DNA of 64,000 bases, taken from the NCBI GenBank assembly GCA_019391515.1, contig JAHXQP010000025.1, positions 248,001 through 312,000 of the forward strand, written 5' to 3'. The notes under the pieces were generated by a model. That model searched no databases. It worked only from the letters and a program-made list of their open reading frames with translations, and was not told the DNA's origin. Below are positions 16,452-25,158 of the stretch, one piece after another. A program made the position numbers and the translations under genes. This DNA comes from Clostridiaceae bacterium. GTDB lineage: Bacteria; Bacillota; Clostridia; Tissierellales; Sporanaerobacteraceae. Numbering within the stretch: position 1 is the stretch's first letter; each line of letters opens with the position of its first letter.

Positions 16452-18140
16452 CTACTTGTGAAGTGATTCATTATCTAAGTCTAGTATAGCTTCAAATACA
16501 GTTTCAGAAACAGTTGGATGTGCATAAATAACATTTTTAGCTTCATCAATAGTGTTCTTGTTTGTAACAAGATTTCCAAAAACACTTAATAGATCAGTAG
16601 CTGCTGAGCCTACTAAACCAGCTCCTATGATTTCTCTAGTTTCTTTATCTGCAATAACCTTAACAAATCCATCAGTTTCATTTTCTACTAAAGCTTTGCC
16701 ATTAGCCATATAAGGGAATTTCCCTACTATATATTCTATTCCTTCTTTTTTACACATTTTTTCGTTCATACCTACAAGCCCAATTTCTGGCTCTGTGAAA
16801 ACTGCCTCTGGAATTGCAGAATAATCCATTTCAATTTCTGCTCCATTTATATTATCAGCAGCTATTATACCTTGTTTTGAAGCTACATGTGCTAAATTAT
16901 ATAGGTTTGTTGCATCTCCTATTGCATAAATGTTTTCAGCAGTTGTACCCATCTTCTTATCTACTTTTATTCCTTTAGTTTTTTCCCAAATTTCTACACC
17001 TAGCTTGTCTAAATCTAGGCCTTCTAAATTTGGTTTTCTTCCTGTAGCAATAGCAACTTTCTCTGCAGCTACAACTTTTTCTTCCCCACCTTGATCAAAT
17101 ATAACTGATTTTCCTCCATCTACTGTACTTTTAATAGCTTTTACACTAGTACCTTCCAATAAAGCTATACCATTTTCTATAGCACTATTTCTAACAACTT
17201 CTATAATATCTTCATCTATATTTGGGAATATAGTATTTGACCTTTGGATTATAGTTACTTTAGAGCCTAATTTTCTATATATAAAAGCAAACTCCATAGC
17301 AATAACCCTTCCACCTAAGATTATTAATGACTCTGGAATTTCTTTTAATTCTAATAATTCATCAGAAGTTAGAATATCATCCTCAAAAGCCCCTTCAAAG
17401 TTTGGTATTGAAACCACACTACCTGGTGCTAATATTAAGTTTTCAAACTCTACTATAACTTCTTTACCATCCATATCAACAACTAGAGATTTTTCATCAT
17501 GTCCTCTACCTCTACCGTTTAAAACCTTTATATTATGTTTCTTCATACTTGCTTCAATACCAGATACTAAAGTATTTACAACTCCATCTTTTCTATCTAT
17601 TATCTTTTCCATAGATATTTGTCCTGTAGCATTCTCTATTCCAAAAATATCAGCAGAACCTATTAAATCATTTACCCTTGTACTTTGTACCATAGATTTA
17701 GTTGGAATACATCCTCTATTTAAACAGGTTCCTCCCAATTTATCTTCTTCTATTATTATTACAGAATTTCCATTTTGACTAGCTCTAATAGCAGCTACAT
17801 ATCCACCTGGTCCACCACCTAGAACTACAACTTCTGCTGAATACTTGTCTTCAACTTCAATATTTTCTGTTTTTTCTTCTTTCTCAGCTTTTTTATCTTC
17901 TTCTGAACATTCTATAACTATTACTAAATCTTCTTTTTTTACTTCGTCCCCTTCTTCAACTTCAATAGAAACAACTTTTCCACACAGATCACATTCTAAA
18001 TCTTTTGTACCCTTTGCACCTTCTAAAGTCAATAGTATATCGCCCTCTGATACTTCATCTCCTTGCGATACATTTATTTTCCCTACCTTGGCACTAGGTT
18101 GAAAGCCTGGCATTGATGTTACTTTTATTTCTTTTTTCAT
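16452..18140 (-). CDS. lpdA: dihydrolipoamide dehydrogenase with fused N-terminal lipoyl domain
   Basis: The 562-aa flavoenzyme reoxidises dihydrolipoyl groups with NAD+. Residues about 1-78 form a lipoyl/biotinyl hammerhead (GDEVSEGDILLTLEGAKGTKDL, lysine in EGAKG) ending in a CDLCGK motif. An acidic linker follows, then the FAD site VVVLGGGPGGYVAA, the redox disulfide in GGTCLNRGCIPTKS, the NAD domain and the C-terminal HPTVSE catalytic His-Glu. No E2 or H-protein gene is in the window. An ATP-independent GGGGGG ribosome site precedes ATG 18140. Confidence 0.93.
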   Translation of the reverse strand: MKKEIKVTSMPGFQPSAKVGKINVSQGDEVSEGDILLTLEGAKGTKDLECDLCGKVVSIEVEEGDEVKKEDLVIVIECSEEDKKAEKEEKTENIEVEDKYSAEVVVLGGGPGGYVAAIRASQNGNSVIIIEEDKLGGTCLNRGCIPTKSMVQSTRVNDLIGSADIFGIENATGQISMEKIIDRKDGVVNTLVSGIEASMKKHNIKVLNGRGRGHDEKSLVVDMDGKEVIVEFENLILAPGSVVSIPNFEGAFEDDILTSDELLELKEIPESLIILGGRVIAMEFAFIYRKLGSKVTIIQRSNTIFPNIDEDIIEVVRNSAIENGIALLEGTSVKAIKSTVDGGKSVIFDQGGEEKVVAAEKVAIATGRKPNLEGLDLDKLGVEIWEKTKGIKVDKKMGTTAENIYAIGDATNLYNLAHVASKQGIIAADNINGAEIEMDYSAIPEAVFTEPEIGLVGMNEKMCKKEGIEYIVGKFPYMANGKALVENETDGFVKVIADKETREIIGAGLVGSAATDLLSVFGNLVTNKNTIDEAKNVIYAHPTVSETVFEAILDLDNESLHK

Positions 18141-18303
18141 AATTAGCCCCCCCTAAAATAAAAACAACTTACGTTAATATATATGTGTTTACCTTATTAT
18201 GACATGTCCTACATTTAGCTATTTCACTCTTATATCCTAAGTTTATATTTTATGATTTCATGATATAATAATACAATTTTTTTGTCAATTTTTTAACTTT
18301 AAT

Positions 18304-18379
18304 CTAAATTTAGAATATTTTCTGAAATGTTTTTGCCACATTTTAATGCGTTATTAGCCTACTTTTAACTAAATTTAGT
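18304..18379. promoter_or_regulatory. two CTAAATTTAG palindromes in the lpdA-osmC divergent region
   Basis: The 350-bp gap between divergent lpdA and osmC holds no gene. It contains CTAAATTTAG at 18304-18313 and again at 18369-18378 (extended to ACTAAATTTAGT), 65 bp apart. They may be operators for either gene. No protein was identified that binds them. Confidence 0.4.
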
Positions 18380-18492
18380 AATTTTTATAATAGTCGTTAA
18401 TAATATTGAAGCTTGTCTTTTTATATGTTAATATATAGTTGATAAATATGGTGATATATTATCAATACATTATTATGAGGGGGAATTTAAAG

Positions 18493-18948
18493 ATGGCTGA
18501 TGTTATGGCAGACGCTAAGTTTAATGCTGTAGTCGAAGCAAAAGAAGGGCTTACTGTAAGTTGTAAATCAAGGGACTTTGAAATCACGCTTGATGAACCT
18601 AAAGATCTTGGTGGAAATGATCTAGGTATGAATCCAGTTGAATGTTTATTAAATGCAATTGGTGCTTGTAAAACAATAGTTGCAAGAAGCTTTGCTGAAG
18701 CCCATAATCTTGATATAAAGAATATAAGAATAGAAGTTGAAGGAACACTTAATCCTAATGGGTTCTTAGGATTAGATAAAGATGCAAAAATTGGATTTTC
18801 AAGCTTAGAAACAAACTATTATTTTGAATCTGATGAAGACGAGGAAAAACTACAAGAATTTATTAAATTCGTTGATGGCAATTGTCCAGTAATGGATACA
18901 ATAGTTAACACACCATCAAGCATAGTATCAAAACTAAATAGACTTTAA
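18493..18948 (+). CDS. OsmC/YhfA-family redox protein
   Basis: About 151 aa with the OsmC fold: ECLLNAIGACKTIVARSFA (first catalytic Cys) and KFVDGNCPVMDTIVN (second Cys). Family members reduce organic hydroperoxides through this cysteine pair. ATG 18493 is chosen because GAGGGGG lies 9 bp upstream; a longer in-frame start at 18439 has no ribosome site. It is transcribed alone, divergent from lpdA. In organisms with dihydrolipoamide systems, OsmC can be reduced by lipoyl partners, which could explain the adjacency. Confidence 0.9.
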   Translation: MADVMADAKFNAVVEAKEGLTVSCKSRDFEITLDEPKDLGGNDLGMNPVECLLNAIGACKTIVARSFAEAHNLDIKNIRIEVEGTLNPNGFLGLDKDAKIGFSSLETNYYFESDEDEEKLQEFIKFVDGNCPVMDTIVNTPSSIVSKLNRL

Positions 18949-18962
18949 TTAAAAGATGAAAA

Positions 18963-18997
18963 AAGCAAGTTGAAAAATTTCAACTTGCTTTTTTTAT
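18963..18997 (+). terminator. terminator of osmC
   Basis: AAGCAAGTTGAAA and TTTCAACTTGCTT (18978-18990) form a perfect 13-bp stem with a 2-nt spacer, followed by TTTTT. Confidence 0.92.
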
Positions 18998-19104
18998 TTT
19001 ATAATTCACATACTAATATTAAAGAAAATAACAATAGTTATATCCCTTTTTTCACTAATATAAAATAATATTGGGAAATAAGCTTACCAGAAATCTTGAT
19101 ATAA

Positions 19105-20478
19105 TTAATTATAAGATGATGTGTTTGGCATTCCTTTCAAAGTTGAACTAAAATCTCTATAGAATAATATTCCTGTGACTGTTGCTGCTATTATATCTGA
19201 TATTGGCTCTGATAAAAATACTGCAAAAACCTTATTTGATAAAATATTTGGCAATATAATAACAAGAGGTATGAGCAAAAACACCTTCCTAAGTAACGCT
19301 AAAAATAGCGAAGTCCTAGCATTTCCTAGGGCAATAAATGTTTGTTGACAAGCTATTTGTATTCCCAATGCAAAGGCTCCTGCCATATATATTCTAAGTC
19401 CCTTTGTTGCCATATCTATTATAGACTTGTTGTTTGTAAATATCTTTGAAAATAATTGTGGCGCTATCATTATAAATAGCCAAAAAACTATACTATATGT
19501 TACTGTTGATATACATAAATATTTAAAGGTATCCTTCATTCTCTCCTTATTTTTAGCACCATAGTTGTAACTCATTATTGGTTGTGCTCCTTGAGTCAAT
19601 CCCGATAGTGGCAAAAATGTAAATTGCATAGCTGCTGATAATATTGTCATCGCGCCTACCGCCACATCTCCACCATATTTTTGTAAATTAGAGTTAAATG
19701 CTATAATAATAAAGCTTTCTGTTATCTGCATTACAAAAGGTGATAATCCTAGTAACAATACTGGACCCATTATACTTTTATTTATTTTTAAATTTTCTTT
19801 TTTTAATTTTAGGTTAGTTCTATCTCCTTTTAAGAAATGGACTACCCAGATAGCTGATACTGCCTGAGATATAATAGTTGCCAGTGCTGCTCCTTTTACA
19901 TTCATTTTAAATCCATATATGAAAATAGGATCTAGCACTATATTTATAATTGCCCCTATTGACACTGCCAACATACTGGTTTTTGCAAAACCTTGGGAAC
20001 TTATAAAAGGATTCATTCCAATTGCCAATTGAACAAAAATTGTTCCTAAAGTGTATATCTTCATATATTCTAATGCATAGGGCAGTGTCTTTTGGCTTGC
20101 CCCAAACATGATTAATAATTTTTCATTAAATATTAAAAACAATATTGTTAATACAATAGATATACCAATTAAAGATACAAAGCAATTTCCCATGATTTCT
20201 TCTGCACCTTGGCTATCTTTCTCTCCCATTTTTATGGAAGCTCTTGGTGCTCCACCCATGCCTACCAATACGGCAAATGCTGATATTATAATTAGAAGCG
20301 GTGCTGTAACTCCTACACCAGTTAAGGCATCTCCCCCTATTTCTGCAATATGACCTATATACATTCTATCTACCATATTGTAGACCAAAGTTATTAACTG
20401 ACCTATAATAGCTGGTATTGCTAATGAAAATAATAGACTTTTTACATTTTCTGTTCCTAATCTGTTTTTCTCATTCAT
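19105..20478 (-). CDS. MATE-family multidrug efflux transporter (MarR-linked)
   Basis: The 457-aa protein has about 12 membrane segments and MatE motifs: LAIPAIIGQLITLVYNMVDRMYIGHI, GVTAPLLIIISAFAVLVGMGGAP, GMNPFISSQGFAKTSM and GLTQGAQPIMSYNYGAKNKERMK. It is of the MepA-like branch, usually a cation-coupled drug exporter in the plasma membrane. It follows the MarR gene by 13 bp and shares its promoter, so induction by the MarR ligand is expected. It differs clearly from the other MATE at 8914-10275. Confidence 0.93.
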   Translation of the reverse strand: MNEKNRLGTENVKSLLFSLAIPAIIGQLITLVYNMVDRMYIGHIAEIGGDALTGVGVTAPLLIIISAFAVLVGMGGAPRASIKMGEKDSQGAEEIMGNCFVSLIGISIVLTILFLIFNEKLLIMFGASQKTLPYALEYMKIYTLGTIFVQLAIGMNPFISSQGFAKTSMLAVSIGAIINIVLDPIFIYGFKMNVKGAALATIISQAVSAIWVVHFLKGDRTNLKLKKENLKINKSIMGPVLLLGLSPFVMQITESFIIIAFNSNLQKYGGDVAVGAMTILSAAMQFTFLPLSGLTQGAQPIMSYNYGAKNKERMKDTFKYLCISTVTYSIVFWLFIMIAPQLFSKIFTNNKSIIDMATKGLRIYMAGAFALGIQIACQQTFIALGNARTSLFLALLRKVFLLIPLVIILPNILSNKVFAVFLSEPISDIIAATVTGILFYRDFSSTLKGMPNTSSYN

Positions 20479-20491
20479 TTTCTACATCCCC

Positions 20492-20941
20492 TTATTCTAT
20501 TTCTATATCTTTTATATTGTTTAACATTCTATTATTTATTTTTAAAAATAAATCCAAATCCCCAATATCCATATCTTTAATTAATTGTTTTATAAATATT
20601 TCATTTGCATCCTTTAATCTTTTAGCTACTTTGCTTTCTTCATCTATTATTTTAAGATATACTGACCTACCATCTTCAAAATTTTCCTTTGTTTCGACTA
20701 ACTTCTTATCTTTGAGTAAATTTACCGCACGAGATACTAAACCTTTGGATATCCCTCTATGTGTACTAATCTCACTTGCCGTAATATCTTTATCCATATT
20801 ATTTATTAAAAATGTTAGTACATCTATTTCTGCCGGTGTCAATTCAAATCCTTCTAATGATTTTCCCATATACTTTTTATATTTTTTAAGTATTTGAAAG
20901 TATATATAAAAAATATTGGCTTCTTCTTTGTAAAAAGACAT
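20492..20941 (-). CDS. MarR-family repressor of the adjacent MATE pump
   Basis: The 149-aa winged-helix protein has a typical MarR layout: helical dimer ends, recognition helix in EISTHRGISKGLVSRAVNLLKDKKLVETKENFEDGRSVYLKI (wing DGRS). It probably represses its own operon, since a perfect inverted repeat overlaps the promoter upstream. AAAGGGG precedes ATG 20941. The local partnership with a MepA-like pump parallels MepR-MepA of staphylococci. Confidence 0.92.
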   Translation of the reverse strand: MSFYKEEANIFYIYFQILKKYKKYMGKSLEGFELTPAEIDVLTFLINNMDKDITASEISTHRGISKGLVSRAVNLLKDKKLVETKENFEDGRSVYLKIIDEESKVAKRLKDANEIFIKQLIKDMDIGDLDLFLKINNRMLNNIKDIEIE

Positions 20942-20970
20942 TCCATTTAACCCCTTTCAATATAGTTTAT

Positions 20971-21010
20971 TTTTGAACTATATTTAGTATATAATAGGTA
21001 TAGTTCAAAA
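20971..21010 (-). promoter_or_regulatory. MarR operator over the promoter
   Basis: TTTTGAACTATA (20971-20982) and TATAGTTCAAAA (20999-21010) are perfect 12-bp inverted arms separated by 16 bp. A TTGACT-N18-TATACT promoter for marR lies across them. Repressor binding would block polymerase, giving autorepression. Confidence 0.75.
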
Positions 21011-21115
21011 GTCAACTAAAATGATTGTTTGTTTTTTAATCTTTTTATATAAACTTTATAAATTCTTTATAATTGGATGCTAGTCTATGTATAGAATTTA
21101 CAAGGAGGAATTGAT

Positions 21116-21979
21116 ATGACTTTAGAAGACAGCAAAAAAGAACTTAAAGGACTCACAGGATTTCAAATCAAACTTTTAGCTTTGGTATTTATGCTATGTG
21201 ACCATATTCATTATTTCTTTGAATTTACAGGCAAAGTACCCGTAGTATTTTCATGGATTGGTAGATTAGCAGGGGGTATGTTTTTATTTACCATGATAGA
21301 GGGTTATGTGCATACTTCTAATAGAAGGAAATATTTCAAAAGAATATATTTAATATCTGCCTTTATGACAGCTATAAAATATATAATTCAATTTTACAAA
21401 CCTCTCCTAAGAGGTGATGGATTTTATCCTGAAAACGGCATTTTTTCCACTTTTGTAATTTTGATTATTATGTTTAAAGGAATAGACTATATAAAAGAGA
21501 AAAAAATATTTAAAGGCATTGGGTTAGTATTGTTCCCATTCTTGATAAATTATGCTATATTTTTTATTCTTCAACTTTTAATTGTTCCAAATACATCAAT
21601 AGATATTGCCAATAATATTTATATGATAATATCTTGTTTTCTTCCATCTCCATTCATGGTAGAAGGTGGAATATATGTAATTTTGACCGGCATCATATTA
21701 TATGCATTTCATGAAAACAGAAAACTCCAAGGGACATTTTATGGAATATTTGTACTGGCTTGGATGATAGGTATGCCTTTAGCATTTATTAAACCTATTA
21801 GTCTAAAACTTATGTTTACCAATTATTATGAATGGATGGGTGTATTTGCAGTGATTTTTATGTTTTTGTATAATGGTGAAAAGGGTAAATCTATGAAAAA
21901 ATTATTTTATATATTCTATCCAGCACATATTTATATATTGTATGGATTGTCAGTTTTACTTTATAATCTGAAATACTAA
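21116..21979 (+). CDS. traX: TraX-family integral membrane protein
   Basis: The 287-aa protein has about eight membrane segments and the TraX start (LTGFQIKLLALVFMLCDHIHYFF, SWIGRLAGGMFLFTMIEGYVHTSNRRKYFKRI) with a C-terminal YIFYPAHIYILYGL. In F plasmids TraX acetylates pilin; chromosomal Firmicute copies have no proven job and may be acyltransferases. AAGGAGG is 7 bp before ATG 21116. No pilin gene is near. It is followed 14 bp later by a broken response regulator. Confidence 0.88.
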   Translation: MTLEDSKKELKGLTGFQIKLLALVFMLCDHIHYFFEFTGKVPVVFSWIGRLAGGMFLFTMIEGYVHTSNRRKYFKRIYLISAFMTAIKYIIQFYKPLLRGDGFYPENGIFSTFVILIIMFKGIDYIKEKKIFKGIGLVLFPFLINYAIFFILQLLIVPNTSIDIANNIYMIISCFLPSPFMVEGGIYVILTGIILYAFHENRKLQGTFYGIFVLAWMIGMPLAFIKPISLKLMFTNYYEWMGVFAVIFMFLYNGEKGKSMKKLFYIFYPAHIYILYGLSVLLYNLKY

Positions 21980-21993
21980 TTGGGGGAATTGCT

Positions 21994-22256
21994 ATGGAAA
22001 CTATCCTTGTTATAGATGATGAAAAAGATTTAGTTATGAGAATTAAAGACTCATTTGAGGCCAATGGATACAATGTTTTAACTGCTTATAATGGCTTTGA
22101 TGGAGTTGAACTGTCTACAAAAAACTAGACCCTATTATTCTAGATATTATAATGCCAGATATAGACGGTTTCAATGTCTACAATCTTATAAGGGACAATG
22201 TAGATTGTCCTATACTCTTCCTATCAGCAAAGGATAGCGAAGAAGAAAAGATATGA
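21994..22256 (+). pseudogene. response-regulator receiver fragment, frameshifted and truncated
   Basis: ATG 21994 after GGGGGAAT opens METILVIDDEKDLVMRIKDSF and continues to STKN, where a frameshift near 22125 produces a stop. The adjacent frame resumes with DPIILDIIMPDIDGFNVY and SAKDSEEEK before ending. The receiver's conserved Lys and the whole DNA-binding domain are missing. Its position suggests that traX was once followed by a two-component system. The remaining 22257-22390 shows no gene. Confidence 0.82.
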
Positions 22257-22390
22257 GGCTGAAAATAATAATCCAAAGGGGGCTATTATTAGATTTAATA
22301 TAAAACCACAGCAGAAACACTTACCAAGTTGGTTTATTTAATATATCAACAAAGTATTTCCATTATCACTTCTTTTAGTATCGTTGACAT

Positions 22391-22447
22391 AAAAATGCTC
22401 CTTTCTGGTTTTTATTCTTATTCTAATTCTTGCCAGAAATGAGCATT
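22391..22447 (-). terminator. terminator of the oligopeptide/nickel-type ABC operon
   Basis: Minus-strand AATGCTCATTTCTGG and CCAGAAAGGAGCATT form a 15-bp stem (one mismatch) around a 24-nt loop, followed by TTTTT, 30 bp after the binding-protein stop. Confidence 0.85.
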
Positions 22448-22476
22448 TATTTTCACTACTGTTAATATTAATATCT

Positions 22477-24078
22477 TTATTTATCTAACCAAATATAAGT
22501 GAATTCACCTTCCGATGCTTTTTCTTTTGCATCTGTTGCTGGATGACCTTTTACATGAACTTTAACTGGAATTTTTGCTCCCTTCTCTGCATAATAAACC
22601 ATTGGCAGATCTTCGGACAATATTTCCTGGATTTCCTTATATATAGGTGCTCTTTCTTCTTCAGTCGTAAGTGCTAAACCGTCCTTTAAAAGCTCATCTA
22701 CTTTTGGATTATTGTATCCTCCTATATTCATCGGTCCATCTGATGCAATACGACTTGCCACAGCTGATATGTCAGGGCCTTGATAACCACCAATCATTGT
22801 TATCTCATAGTTATGACCAAACCAAACTTTTTCATCATAAGCTGGATCATCCATTACATTTATATCCATATCTATTCCTATATCTTTAAAGTTCGCCTTT
22901 ATTACTTCTGCCACATCATCAAACCCTGGGAAAAGATCCATAGTTGTGGAAAAATACATTCCATTTTCATCGGCTGTATATCCTGCTTCTTCCAATAACT
23001 TTTTGGCTTTTTCAACATCCCTTTTTGGAAGCTTTACATCTTTATTTATAGCCCAATCATAGATTGGAGATATAAAGTATTCAGATTTTTCACCTATGCC
23101 CTTTAAAGCCTTAGTAAATATTTCATCTCTATCTATACCATAGGCTACTGCTTCTCTAACCTTTTTATCAGCGAAATTTCCTTTCCTTAGGTTAAAGTTT
23201 ATGTATAGTTTGTTGGGCCAAAGTTTTTCTCTAACCACATAATCTGGATCATTGTCAAATCTATTTGCCTCACTTGGTGGAATACTGCCAGTATCATCTA
23301 ATTCCCCATTTAAAAATGCTTGAAATGCCGTATTTTCATCTGGAATTATAGAATATACTACCTTGTCCAGATATGGCTTGTCTCCCCAATAATTATCATT
23401 TTTTTCAATAACTATACTTTCACCTTTTTTATGTTCTACAAATTTAAAGGGTCCAGTACCTATTGGATTTTGATTTGCCGGATTTTCAAGCCAATCTGTT
23501 CCTTCATATATATGTTTTGGCATTATGTACGTTCCAAACCATGCAATATGTCCCAATAGTCCAGCATTAGGAGATTTCAATTTAAATATTACCGTATTTT
23601 CATCAGGACATGTAATTTCCTCTATATCTGAAAGAGATGCTGATGCAAATCCCTTTTCCTTTAGTATAGTATCAAATGTCCACTTTACGTCTTGTGAGCT
23701 AAAATCTTCTCCGTCATGCCATTTCACATTTTCCTGTAAGTGGAAAGTCAAGGTTTTCCCATCATCTGAATATTTCCATTTCTTTGCAATATCTGGAACT
23801 ATCTTATCATCACCATTGATTTTTACAAGTTTGTTGAATACATTTTGAATTACCTTATATGCTGCATCATCAGCTTGGGCACAAGGATTATAAGTTTGAG
23901 GATCTTTTGAAATACTTGTGGCAAAAGTTCCTCCAGCCTTTGGTTTATTTGCATTTTCTTCGTTATTCACTTTTGATGTTTCTTCTACTTTATCTACTTC
24001 TTTTCCACCATTTGTACATCCCACCATAAGCCCTAAACATAATACTAAAACAAGAAATAAAGATAACTGCTTTTTCAT
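22477..24078 (-). CDS. ABC substrate-binding lipoprotein (SBP_bac_5, peptide/nickel type)
   Basis: The 533-aa lipoprotein has a signal peptide and lipobox (LCLGLMVGC, lipidated Cys near 21), a Thr/Asn/Glu-rich linker, then the family-5 fold: FATSISKDPQTYNPCAQADDA, KWKYSDDGKTLTFHLQENVKWHDGEDF, NPIGTGPFKFVEHKKGE and KVREAVAYGIDRDEI. It captures oligopeptides, nickel complexes or sugars outside the membrane for the permease pair encoded upstream. It is the last gene of the operon, after a 116-bp gap, so a processed or separate transcript is possible. Confidence 0.92.
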   Translation of the reverse strand: MKKQLSLFLVLVLCLGLMVGCTNGGKEVDKVEETSKVNNEENANKPKAGGTFATSISKDPQTYNPCAQADDAAYKVIQNVFNKLVKINGDDKIVPDIAKKWKYSDDGKTLTFHLQENVKWHDGEDFSSQDVKWTFDTILKEKGFASASLSDIEEITCPDENTVIFKLKSPNAGLLGHIAWFGTYIMPKHIYEGTDWLENPANQNPIGTGPFKFVEHKKGESIVIEKNDNYWGDKPYLDKVVYSIIPDENTAFQAFLNGELDDTGSIPPSEANRFDNDPDYVVREKLWPNKLYINFNLRKGNFADKKVREAVAYGIDRDEIFTKALKGIGEKSEYFISPIYDWAINKDVKLPKRDVEKAKKLLEEAGYTADENGMYFSTTMDLFPGFDDVAEVIKANFKDIGIDMDINVMDDPAYDEKVWFGHNYEITMIGGYQGPDISAVASRIASDGPMNIGGYNNPKVDELLKDGLALTTEEERAPIYKEIQEILSEDLPMVYYAEKGAKIPVKVHVKGHPATDAKEKASEGEFTYIWLDK

Positions 24079-24194
24079 TTAGCATTCCTCCATTTATTCT
24101 ATATTTTTTATTATGTTTTAACAAATAAATCAGTCTATGTATACACCCCCAAATATAATTTTTATTCAAAAAGGAATTATAAATTCCTTAATTG

Positions 24195-25157
24195 TCATAT
24201 ATTGAAACAACTTGCATAATGCCCATTTCCTAAATCCATCATTTCTGGATAGGATTCTTTACATCCATTACATGATTTATAGCATCTTTCATAAAAATAA
24301 CAACCAGGACCTGTCCCTACTGGGGTAGGCGGTTCACCTTTCACTTTGATTTTATCCTTCTTTTCAAAGGGATCTATAGATGCACAATTAGATATTAAAA
24401 CCTTTGTATAGGGATGTTTAGCCTTTTTTATAATATCATCTGTACTCCCAATTTCTACAACCTTTCCCAAATACATAATGGCTATCTTGTCAGATATATA
24501 GCAAGTGGTAGCTATATCATGACTTATAAAAATCATAGAAACCCCATGCTTTTTCGTAAGATTTAACAATATATTTATAATATCTGCACGAACAGATACA
24601 TCTAACATAGACACAGGTTCATCAGCAATAATCAGTTTAGGATTTAAAAGCATAGACCTAATTATCGATATTCTTTGAAGCTGACCACCAGATAACTCAT
24701 GAGGGTATCTATGAATAAAGTCTTTTGCAGGTTTTATTCCTGCCTCTTCCATAACCTTTATTATTATATCTGTTCTTTTTTTATGTGAACTACCTATATC
24801 ATGTGTTTTAAGAGGTGTAGTCAAAATTTTTTGTATATTATTCCTAGGATCAAATGTATCAAATGGATCTTGAAATATCATTTGACAATTTTTTTTAAAA
24901 TATAATCTATTTTCTTTAAGTATTTGATTTATTGGTATCCCCTCAAATTTAATACTTCCAAATGTAGGTTTTTCTAAAGCAACTAATAATCTAGCCAAAG
25001 TAGATTTTCCACATCCTGATTCACCTATTATACCTAAAACTTCTCCTTTATTAATAGATAAATCTATACCATCTACCGCTTTTATAATTTTATCTTCATT
25101 CCTTCCCTTTGGAATATACCATTTAGTTAAATCTTCTATCTCAATTAAGCTGTCCAT
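24195..25157 (-). CDS. ABC importer ATPase, OppF/DppF type
   Basis: The 320-aa ATPase shows Walker A GESGCGKST, signature LSGGQLQR, Walker B LIIADEPVSMLD and the H-loop FISHDIATT. The C-terminal oligopeptide-type extension carries a four-Cys pattern (GCYFYERCYKSCNGC) of the kind that holds an iron-sulfur cluster in DppD/DppF. It pairs with the neighbouring ATPase to power the importer. AGGAGG of this gene lies inside the end of the upstream ATPase gene, and the genes are 1 bp apart, implying translational coupling. Confidence 0.93.
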   Translation of the reverse strand: MDSLIEIEDLTKWYIPKGRNEDKIIKAVDGIDLSINKGEVLGIIGESGCGKSTLARLLVALEKPTFGSIKFEGIPINQILKENRLYFKKNCQMIFQDPFDTFDPRNNIQKILTTPLKTHDIGSSHKKRTDIIIKVMEEAGIKPAKDFIHRYPHELSGGQLQRISIIRSMLLNPKLIIADEPVSMLDVSVRADIINILLNLTKKHGVSMIFISHDIATTCYISDKIAIMYLGKVVEIGSTDDIIKKAKHPYTKVLISNCASIDPFEKKDKIKVKGEPPTPVGTGPGCYFYERCYKSCNGCKESYPEMMDLGNGHYASCFNI

Positions 25158-25158
25158 C

